The position numbers and the translations under genes were made by a program. 33,402 nt of DNA from a bacterium. Lineage in GTDB: Bacteria > Campylobacterota > Campylobacteria > Campylobacterales > Sulfurimonadaceae. The notes under the pieces were generated by a model that saw only the letters and a program-made list of their open reading frames with translations, searched no databases and had not been told where the DNA came from. Shown in pieces: positions 27,780 through 33,402 of this stretch. The DNA is taken from positions 1-33,402 of the forward strand of contig JAHJEG010000008.1 in assembly GCA_018825665.1 (NCBI GenBank). Reading direction: 5' to 3'. The first letter of the stretch is position 1. Every line of letters begins with the position of its first letter.

Positions 27780-27808
27780 GGTGCCATCTAAAATAAAGGA
27801 TTTTTTTA

Positions 27809-29914
27809 TTGAGTACATTTAGCAGATATCCGGTGAGTCTTGATGGCGGGGATATACAAATAAAACGAAACGAGATAAGAGAATATTTTCATAATACCTA
27901 TGATCTGTTTGAAAAAATATTTGAGGTTTTGAAAAACGATGAGGTCTTTTACCAAAAATCGGAGCCCACGCGTCATCCGATGATATTTTATTTTGGGCAT
28001 ACGGCGACTTTTTTTATAAATAAACTTGTAAGCATGAAGATACTCCATGAAAGAATCAATCCGGATTTTGAGTCTATTTTTGCCGTGGGTGTGGATGAGA
28101 TGGCCTGGGATGATATTACAGGTGCGAACTATACATGGCCAAAAGTCCGGGATGTTCGGGAATACAGAAACAAGGTCAGAGACCTGGTAGATGAACTTAT
28201 CTGTACGCTTCCCCTGACTCTGCCCATAAGAGAAGAGGATGCCATATGGATTATCCTGATGGGGATTGAGCATGAGCGTATCCATATAGAGACCTCTTTG
28301 GTTCTTCACAGACAGATGCCCATAGAATTTGTGCAGGAGCTGCAAGAGTTTAGGCTTTGTGCGAGTTCTTCTGAGACTCCTCCAAATGAAATGGTGTCTA
28401 TCCCCTCCCGGCATGTGGAACTAGGCAAAGAGAAATCCCACAATCTTTATGGCTGGGACAATGAATACGGGCATTACTCTGCGGAGTTAAAAGAGTTTAA
28501 AGTCTCAAAATATCTGGTTTCTAACGGCGAGTTTATGGAGTTTGTGCAAGCCGGCGGCTATGAAAATCAGGAGTATTGGGATGAAGAGGGCAAAAAGTTT
28601 TTGAAAATCACATCCTCCAAACACCCGACTTTTTGGGTGAAAGAGGGGGATACCTATCTCTACAGAACATTAAGCGCACTTATCGCCATGCCTATGAATT
28701 GGCCCGTAGACGTAAACGCTTTGGAAGCGGAGGCGTTTTGCAGGTTTAAAAGCCAAAAAGAGGGAGCCCTCTATCAGCTTCCAAGCGAGGCGGAACACCG
28801 CGCCCTCTATGAGTATGCGGGTTTAGAGGATATTTTGGAGTTTGACGAAAGCAGAGCCAATCAGAATCTCACCCATTTTAGTTCCTGCCCTGTCGATAGA
28901 TATGATTTCAAAGGGGTATATGACATCGTGGGAAATGTCTGGCAATGGAGCAGAACTCCCATCTTCGGCTTTGAAGGATTTGCGGTTCATCCGGCATACG
29001 ATGATTTTTCAACTCCGACCTTTGACGCAAAGCACGCTATTATCAACGGTTCCTCCTGGGCGAGTTCGGGCAATCTGATAATGAAGCATTCCCGTTATGC
29101 ATTTAGAAAACATTTTTATCAAAATGCAGGTTTTCGATATGTGATCTCACAAAACAAGGATACAAGTTTGCAGGAAAATGAAGATATATACGAGAGTGAC
29201 GCTCTGGTCGCGCAGTACTGTGAATTTCAGTACGGAGACACACATTTTGGAGTGAAGAATTTTGCTCTGGAGTGTGCCAGAATAGCCTCCAAATTTGCCA
29301 TAAATACAAAAAAAGCACTTGACTTAGGGTGTGCTACAGGTCGGGCGACCTATGAGCTTGCAAAAAGTTTTGATGAGGTTGAGGGGATAGATTTTTCAGT
29401 CAGATTCGTTCAGGTCGGCTCAAAACTCAAAGAATCGGGAGAGATTCTTTTTCACTCCCTCGAAGAGGGTGCGCTTGTCACGAACAAAAAAATAAGTATA
29501 CAGGAGCTTGGATATGAGAACCTAAAAGAGAAGGTTTCTTTTTGGCAGGGAGACGCCTGCAATCTCAAGCCCAATTTCCACTCGTATGACCTTATAATGG
29601 CGACGAACCTTATAGACAGACTCTACAATCCGAGACTGTTTTTAGACACCGTTGATACGCGTCTAAATGAAGAGGGTATTTTGATTTTGACCTCGCCCTA
29701 CACCTGGCAGGAAAGCTCAACGAAAAAAGAGTTATGGCTCGGCGGATACAGAGACAAAGATGGCAAAGAGGTAAAAACCATAGATACGCTAAAAGAGATT
29801 TTGGGTAAAAAGTTTGAGCTTGTGCATATTCAGGATTTGGAGTTTGTCATAAAAGAGACGGCGAGAAAGTACCAGCATACCGTTTCTGAGCTAAGTGTCT
29901 GGAAAAAAAAGTGA
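27809..29914 (+). CDS. ovoA: 5-histidylcysteine sulfoxide synthase fused to mercaptohistidine methyltransferase
   Basis: A 701-residue OvoA, an iron enzyme that joins cysteine to C5 of histidine with oxygen, the first step of ovothiol synthesis. The N-terminal DinB-like domain (about 20-190) carries the iron ligands His64 (FGHTATFF) and His155/His159 in HERIHIE, the HX3HXE signature. The FGE-type domain (about 200-450) ends with GNVWQWSRTP, INGSSWASSG and NAGFRYV. A SAM methyltransferase (about 490-700) has LDLGCATGRA at 504 and should methylate 5-thiohistidine. EgtB lacks this third domain and acts on hercynine, so OvoA is the better call. The start is TTG with AAGGA eight bases upstream. 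Its stop overlaps the lyase gene start. Confidence 0.93.
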   Translation: MSTFSRYPVSLDGGDIQIKRNEIREYFHNTYDLFEKIFEVLKNDEVFYQKSEPTRHPMIFYFGHTATFFINKLVSMKILHERINPDFESIFAVGVDEMAWDDITGANYTWPKVRDVREYRNKVRDLVDELICTLPLTLPIREEDAIWIILMGIEHERIHIETSLVLHRQMPIEFVQELQEFRLCASSSETPPNEMVSIPSRHVELGKEKSHNLYGWDNEYGHYSAELKEFKVSKYLVSNGEFMEFVQAGGYENQEYWDEEGKKFLKITSSKHPTFWVKEGDTYLYRTLSALIAMPMNWPVDVNALEAEAFCRFKSQKEGALYQLPSEAEHRALYEYAGLEDILEFDESRANQNLTHFSSCPVDRYDFKGVYDIVGNVWQWSRTPIFGFEGFAVHPAYDDFSTPTFDAKHAIINGSSWASSGNLIMKHSRYAFRKHFYQNAGFRYVISQNKDTSLQENEDIYESDALVAQYCEFQYGDTHFGVKNFALECARIASKFAINTKKALDLGCATGRATYELAKSFDEVEGIDFSVRFVQVGSKLKESGEILFHSLEEGALVTNKKISIQELGYENLKEKVSFWQGDACNLKPNFHSYDLIMATNLIDRLYNPRLFLDTVDTRLNEEGILILTSPYTWQESSTKKELWLGGYRDKDGKEVKTIDTLKEILGKKFELVHIQDLEFVIKETARKYQHTVSELSVWKKK

Positions 29915-31095
29915 GCTTCAGTTTTTTAGACTCATCACCCAGAGAAGAGAGCAATGCTGAAAAATATACGCTAAGAGAGAGACTGTTCGGTACAGAGGAT
30001 GTTCTGCCGGTATGGGTGGCGGATATGGATATCGATACTCCCGATTTTGTGATTGATGCCGTAAAAAAGAGGCTTGAGCATCCCGTCTTGGGTTATGAGG
30101 ATTTTCCAAAAAGCGCTTTTTTGGCTCAGATACAATGGATGCAGAAGGAGCACGGAGTGGTGTTTGATGTGGAAGATATGTTTTATTCCCACTCCGTTGT
30201 GGCTTCTATGAATGCGGTGATAGAGGCCTTTAGCGAGAGAGGGGAAAAGGTAATCGTTCAGACTCCGGTGTATCCCCCTTTTTTTCACAGTGTGAGCGAA
30301 CATAAAAGAGAACTCCTTAAGAATCCTCTCAAGCGCTCGGCATGTGGAAAGTACAGCTTTGACATAGAAGACTTAAAATCAAAGATAGACGAAAAAACAA
30401 AACTTCTTCTCCTTTGTTCGCCGCACAATCCAGTGGGAAGAGTCTGGCGCAAAGAGGAGCTTGAAGAGATCTTGCAAATCTGCCTTGAGCATAATATTGT
30501 CGTATTCTCGGATGAGATCCATTGTGATTTGAGCTATGCTCCCAACAAACATATCCCATTTGCTTCACTCTCAGACAAGGCAAGAGATATCACCATAACC
30601 GCCCTGGGCGTCGGTAAGACATTTAATATGGCAGGCTTTGCGGTGAGCAGCGTAGCGATACCAAACAAAGAGTTAAGAGATAAATTTGCAGAGGTCTATA
30701 AAAAAATCCATTTTGCACAAGGCAGCGTGTTTGGGCATGTAGGATTCGAGAGTGCTTACAAAAACGGGAGAGCGTGGCTTGGGGAGTTAAAAGTGCATTT
30801 GAGGGGGAACTATGAGATGTTGCAGGAGCTATGTCAAAGATTTCCACATGCCCTGCAGCTTACACCGATAGAAGCGACCTACCTTGCCTGGCTTGATTGC
30901 AGGGGGATGGGGCTTAAAGATAAAGAGTTGAGAGACTTTTTTGTCAAGGAGGCAAAACTCGGATTAAATGCTGGACTGAGCTTTGGCAGAGAAGGAAGCG
31001 GTTTTATGCGCTTGAATTTTGCCGTTTCTCGTGTTAAAATGTCGCAAGTGATAAGGCAGTTGGAAAAAGCCTTGGAAAAAAGAGCAGGAAAATAG
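29911..31095 (+). CDS. ovoB: PatB/MalY-family PLP C-S lyase, probably OvoB
   Basis: A 394-residue fold-type I PLP beta-lyase. VWVADMDIDTP near the N terminus, CSPHNPVGRVW, SDEIHCDL, and the PLP lysine Lys236 in GVGKTFNMAGF mark the PatB/MalY group. By sequence alone it would be called cystathionine beta-lyase. Its GTG start overlaps the ovoA stop (GTGA), so it is translationally coupled to ovoA. This strongly suggests it is the sulfoxide lyase that releases 5-thiohistidine from 5-histidylcysteine sulfoxide. The family identity is seen; the OvoB role is inference from context and the known two-enzyme pathway. The next gene starts immediately after its stop. Confidence 0.82.
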   Translation: MSFSFLDSSPREESNAEKYTLRERLFGTEDVLPVWVADMDIDTPDFVIDAVKKRLEHPVLGYEDFPKSAFLAQIQWMQKEHGVVFDVEDMFYSHSVVASMNAVIEAFSERGEKVIVQTPVYPPFFHSVSEHKRELLKNPLKRSACGKYSFDIEDLKSKIDEKTKLLLLCSPHNPVGRVWRKEELEEILQICLEHNIVVFSDEIHCDLSYAPNKHIPFASLSDKARDITITALGVGKTFNMAGFAVSSVAIPNKELRDKFAEVYKKIHFAQGSVFGHVGFESAYKNGRAWLGELKVHLRGNYEMLQELCQRFPHALQLTPIEATYLAWLDCRGMGLKDKELRDFFVKEAKLGLNAGLSFGREGSGFMRLNFAVSRVKMSQVIRQLEKALEKRAGK

Positions 31096-31320
31096 ATGAT
31101 AGCGATTAACTGGAATGAGTACAAAGATTTTAAAACGCAGGCGCATACGCAGGGGGACAACTTCGATATGCTTCTTGAGTTTTTAAGAAGTTACTACAAT
31201 ATGACAAATCCCGTAGAGATTTTTGAGACGCTTAATGCAGACGAACTTGCACTTATGATGCTTCAAAAAAGGGAAATATCAGATGCGGGTGATGTAGAGA
31301 GTTATCTAAGAAATAGATAA
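31096..31320 (+). CDS. Small protein in the ovothiol operon, unrecognised
   Basis: I do not recognise this 74-residue acidic protein. It has no signal peptide, membrane segment or cysteine. Predicted character is largely helical, with NFDMLLEFLRSYYNM in the middle and an Asp/Glu-rich C terminus (SDAGDVESYLRNR). Its ATG follows the lyase stop with no gap, and its stop shares a base with the next gene start (TAATG). Such tight packing makes it a real member of the ovoA operon. A role as partner or chaperone of the ovothiol enzymes or of the flavoprotein is possible but unsupported by any motif. Confidence 0.72.
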   Translation: MIAINWNEYKDFKTQAHTQGDNFDMLLEFLRSYYNMTNPVEIFETLNADELALMMLQKREISDAGDVESYLRNR

Positions 31321-31739
31321 TGGATGAAAACCTTCAAAAAATAAGCTCATTTTTGCATGAACACCATGTGATGAGTTTAGCCTCCTCAAGCACGGATGAG
31401 CTTAGCGTTTGCAACCTTTTTTATGCGTATGACAATGAAAAAACATCTTTTGTCGTAGCCAGCAGCGAGGATACCGGGCATATCAAAAATATTTTAAAAA
31501 ATCCAAAAATTGCGGGAAGCGTAGTCTTGGAGACAAAAACTGTGGGAAAGATCCAGGGGGTACAGTTTCGCGGGACTTTTTCACGCTTGCAAGATGCTGC
31601 CATGAGAAACCTCTATTTCAAAACCTTTCCCTATGCCCTGGCAATGTCTCCAAAACTGTGGGAGATAAAAGTCAGCTATTTCAAGATGACGGATAATCGT
31701 CTGGGTTTTGGCAAAAAGATACTCTGGGAGAATTCTTAG
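31320..31739 (+). CDS. YhbP-type (UPF0306) pyridoxamine-phosphate-oxidase-like flavin protein
   Basis: A 139-residue single-domain split-barrel protein resembling YhbP and pyridoxamine 5'-phosphate oxidase relatives. The N-terminal helix plus HEHHVMSLASS strand, LSVCNLFYAYD, FVVASSEDTGHIKNI, and the GVQFRGTFSRL block fit the family, whose members often bind FMN, F420 or heme. The reaction is unknown. It is the last gene of the ovoA operon, sharing a base with the preceding stop, so a redox role connected to ovothiol, such as recycling the disulfide, is an attractive but untested idea. Its stop codon overlaps the stop of the convergent 58-residue gene. Confidence 0.8.
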   Translation: MDENLQKISSFLHEHHVMSLASSSTDELSVCNLFYAYDNEKTSFVVASSEDTGHIKNILKNPKIAGSVVLETKTVGKIQGVQFRGTFSRLQDAAMRNLYFKTFPYALAMSPKLWEIKVSYFKMTDNRLGFGKKILWENS

Positions 31740-31912
31740 CTTTTTTTAGAGTTTTTTTCCTGAAACAGACTGCACTCTATCCCGCTGCTTTGAAAAACCA
31801 CCAAAGAGGGAATTTGTGCCGATTTAAAGCCATAGGCTCTGCAGCCGTGAGGTTTGCCGGCTTCCCAGGTCACAAAATAATACGCACATCTTCTACAATT
31901 AATTCTTTTCAT
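31736..31912 (-). CDS. Four-cysteine small protein, probable metal site
   Basis: A 58-residue minus-strand protein, MKRINCRRCAYYFVTWEAG followed by PHGCRAYGFKS, IPSLVVF and SSGIECSLF. Cysteines at 6, 9, 24 and 47 look like a zinc or iron-sulfur site. I believe short proteins of this pattern are widespread in Proteobacteria and sometimes carry a misleading uracil-DNA glycosylase label, but this is from memory. An in-frame stop six codons upstream fixes the ATG at 31912, and GAGAAG lies nine bases before it. Its stop (TAA, 31736-31738) overlaps the stop of the flavin-protein gene on the other strand. A divergent promoter element lies at 31940-31965. Confidence 0.78.
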   Translation of the reverse strand: MKRINCRRCAYYFVTWEAGKPHGCRAYGFKSAQIPSLVVFQSSGIECSLFQEKNSKKS

Positions 31913-31939
31913 ATGCCAAGTCTTCTCATTTTAAGTGCG

Positions 31940-31965
31940 CTATTTTATCATATTAGATAAAATAG
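31940..31965. promoter_or_regulatory. Inverted repeat forming divergent -10 elements
   Basis: Ten-base perfect arms CTATTTTATC and GATAAAATAG flank the six-base spacer ATATTA. Each arm read outward gives GATAAAATAG, a -10-like sequence pointing to dut on the plus strand and to the four-cysteine gene on the minus strand. It could be a back-to-back promoter, an operator, or both. The same GATAAAAT element occurs before rplY. Confidence 0.5.
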
Positions 31966-32028
31966 GCGGATTCTTTTTAAAAAATTAAAAACACTTATGA
32001 ATGTATGAGATAAAACAAAGGAAAAAAT

Positions 32029-32721
32029 GTGGATAAGATATTATTGATGCTACAGCTTCAGATGCAGTTAAACGATTCGACAAACGGCGATGAATGGAAG
32101 AGCGGTATAACAAAAAACAAAAAAATAATAAACTGGAGACGATGCATTTACATGGAATGCGCAGAGATGATTGACTCTTTTTCATGGAAGCATTGGAAGA
32201 GCATAGACCAGGAACCCGACTGGGATAATCTGCAGATAGAGGTTGTGGATGTTTGGCACTTTATTATGAGCCTTGCGCTTGAAAACTACGATAAAAGAAT
32301 GCGGGGGAATGTTGAGGATCTGGCTTTGAATATTTCAGAGCTTCCGAGTTTTGATGCTTTGAGTGCAAAAAATGAGTCTTTTGCCTCCCAAAATGAGGTG
32401 ATACAAAAGGTTGAAGAGATAATGATTCTGGCGCTCAGCAGAGATGAACTTGAACTTGAGAAAATGATTGAAGATTTTTTTGAACTGGTACTTATGAGCG
32501 GATTGGATTTAAATACTCTGTACAGACTTTATGTCGGTAAGAACATACTCAACCAGCTTCGTCAAGACAACGGATACAAGGAGGGTTCTTATATAAAAAT
32601 ATGGAATAACGAAGAGGACAACGTAGTGATGAAAAGACTCTGGGAAGAGGATGAAAACTTAAAACCTGACGTTTTGTACAAGCACCTTACAAAAATATAC
32701 CTTTCTTTGCACAAGGACTGA
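32029..32721 (+). CDS. dut: Dimeric dUTPase (all-alpha NTP pyrophosphatase family)
   Basis: A 230-residue dimeric dUTPase that hydrolyses dUTP (and dUDP) to dUMP, keeping uracil out of DNA and feeding dTMP synthesis. It belongs to the all-alpha NTP pyrophosphohydrolase family, not the trimeric beta form. The metal-binding residues are in YMECAEMIDSFSWKHWK near residue 42 and EVVDVWHFIM near 73. Campylobacter has the same type of enzyme. The start is GTG with AAGGA (32018-32022) six bases upstream. An ATG two bases earlier is out of frame and ends after six codons. The ABC ATPase gene starts four bases after its stop. Confidence 0.92.
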   Translation: MDKILLMLQLQMQLNDSTNGDEWKSGITKNKKIINWRRCIYMECAEMIDSFSWKHWKSIDQEPDWDNLQIEVVDVWHFIMSLALENYDKRMRGNVEDLALNISELPSFDALSAKNESFASQNEVIQKVEEIMILALSRDELELEKMIEDFFELVLMSGLDLNTLYRLYVGKNILNQLRQDNGYKEGSYIKIWNNEEDNVVMKRLWEEDENLKPDVLYKHLTKIYLSLHKD

Positions 32722-32724
32722 TAC

Positions 32725-33294
32725 TTGTCTAGCGTGCTGGAGATAAAAAACCTTTCTTTTGGATATACAAAAGATGCTTTACTTTTTGAGAATTTCTCCA
32801 TCACTTTAAAAAAAGGTGAGATAAAAGCGATTGTAGGAGCAAGCGGAGCGGGCAAAAGCACGCTTTTTGAACTTATTTTAAAAAACCTCAGGCCCTTTAG
32901 CGGCGAGATAAAAGCCTCGGGCTTATCGCAGGTATTTCAAGACCCCTACAGTTCTTTTCATCCAAGCTATACGCTTTTAAACCAGATAAAAGATGTAGTG
33001 AACTTAGAAGACCTTGATATTTATCTCGATGCGATCAATCTGGATTATGCACTGCTTTTAAAGCTCCCGCATGAACTCTCAGGCGGACAGCTCCAAAGAG
33101 CTTCTATTCTCAGAGCTATGCTGATGAAACCCCAACTGCTTCTTTTGGATGAACCTACTTCCGCGCTTGATAATGTCATTCAGCTCGAAGTTATGCGGAT
33201 GCTGATGGGAAAACTCAATGATATGGGCATGCTCCTCATCACGCACGATATAGAACTTGCCAAGTGGTGTGCGGATGAGATAGTGATGATTTAG
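32725..33294 (+). CDS. Compact ABC transporter ATP-binding protein, peptide/nickel-like
   Basis: A 189-residue ABC ATPase with every motif of the nucleotide-binding domain: Walker A GASGAGKST, Q-loop QVFQDPYSSFHP, signature LSGGQLQRA, Walker B LLLLDEPTSALD, and the switch His in LITHD. The VFQDPYSSFHP wording resembles the oligopeptide/nickel (DppF/NikE) group. It is unusually short: the segment between Walker A and the Q-loop is trimmed and the protein ends just after the H-loop helix, with no C-terminal extension. No permease or binding protein is next to it in the window. The start is TTG, with AAGGA (32713-32717) seven bases upstream. It is probably co-transcribed with dut. Confidence 0.85.
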   Translation: MSSVLEIKNLSFGYTKDALLFENFSITLKKGEIKAIVGASGAGKSTLFELILKNLRPFSGEIKASGLSQVFQDPYSSFHPSYTLLNQIKDVVNLEDLDIYLDAINLDYALLLKLPHELSGGQLQRASILRAMLMKPQLLLLDEPTSALDNVIQLEVMRMLMGKLNDMGMLLITHDIELAKWCADEIVMI

Positions 33295-33303
33295 GCGCAG
33301 CGG

Positions 33304-33370
33304 TGCGAAAAATTTATTTTTTCGTAACCCCTTAAAAAGCTTTGCAGCTTAAAGGATAATTTTTATCCTT
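33304..33370 (+). terminator. Small hairpins after the ABC ATPase gene
   Basis: Three short inverted repeats follow the last gene: CGAAAAA/TTTTTCG (33306-33324), AAGCT/AGCTT (about 33338-33350), and AAGGATAA/TTATCCTT with a three-base loop (33352-33370). The region is AT-rich with no clean GC stem plus T tract, so a role in termination is tentative. I see no gene in 33295-33402. Confidence 0.35.
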
Positions 33371-33402
33371 AAATATATTACAGAAATATTAAATATAAAT
33401 AA

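Noticed and set aside
27806-28414. Minus-strand open frame of 202 codons opposite the start of ovoA
   Set aside because: It lies fully antisense to the well-conserved iron-binding domain of OvoA, has no recognisable motif, and would need its own promoter inside ovoA.
27809-29914. EgtB (ergothioneine synthesis) as the identity of the 701-residue iron enzyme
   Set aside because: EgtB lacks the C-terminal SAM methyltransferase, no egtD-like gene is adjacent, and the coupled PLP lyase fits the OvoA pathway.
32027-32047. ATG of a six-codon mini-frame overlapping the dut start as a translational attenuator
   Set aside because: The frame is too short and the Shine-Dalgarno fits the GTG at 32029 better; it is most likely chance.
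1-33402. Insertion sequence, prophage or CRISPR content
   Set aside because: No transposase, integrase, phage gene, repeat-spacer pattern or flanking direct repeats were seen; the gene content is ordinary chromosomal.

Overview
The window is a compact, gene-dense piece of a Campylobacterota (epsilonproteobacterial) chromosome, most like a free-living sulfur oxidiser of the Sulfurimonas type. This rests on protein style (for example the AHQWRQPL box of the histidine kinase and the dimeric all-alpha dUTPase) and on gene order. The run rplY-pth-permease-lysA-HAD-pheA-hisC-fliF-fliG-fliH-dxs matches, from memory, Campylobacter jejuni Cj0311-Cj0321, and clpS-clpA-aat matches Cj1107-Cj1109. The species assignment is inference. 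I see no mobile element, CRISPR array, tRNA or clear pseudogene.

Layout. 1-90 is the 3' part of a 5S rRNA. 177-4586 (minus strand) is a tight operon read as metY-like, clpS, clpA, aat: a sulfur amino-acid enzyme followed by the transferase, adaptor and unfoldase of the bacterial N-degron pathway. A divergent promoter region (about 4593-4749) separates it from plus-strand bioD, pyrB and pabB, a membrane histidine kinase and a small membrane protein. Then come tal and pilT, followed by rplY, pth and an LptF/LptG-type permease. From 13661 a long co-directional run carries lysA, a HAD protein, pheA, hisC, fliF, fliG, fliH, dxs and a 1223-residue CBS-PAS-GGDEF-EAL protein. It mixes amino-acid and isoprenoid synthesis with the early flagellar motor and cyclic-di-GMP control.

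Region 26970-31739 begins with pgeF on the minus strand, possibly leaderless. Divergent from it is a four-gene, translationally coupled operon. It starts with ovoA (5-histidylcysteine sulfoxide synthase fused to its methyltransferase) and a PatB/MalY-type C-S lyase, probably OvoB, which together should make ovothiol A. It ends with an unrecognised 74-residue protein and a YhbP-type flavin-binding protein. This is the most interesting part of the window.

The right end holds a 58-residue four-cysteine protein on the minus strand, a symmetric divergent promoter built on an inverted repeat, dut, a very compact ABC ATPase, and a 108-base tail with small hairpins. No gene-free stretch exceeds 300 bases. 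Six plus-strand genes use TTG or GTG starts supported by good ribosome binding sites.
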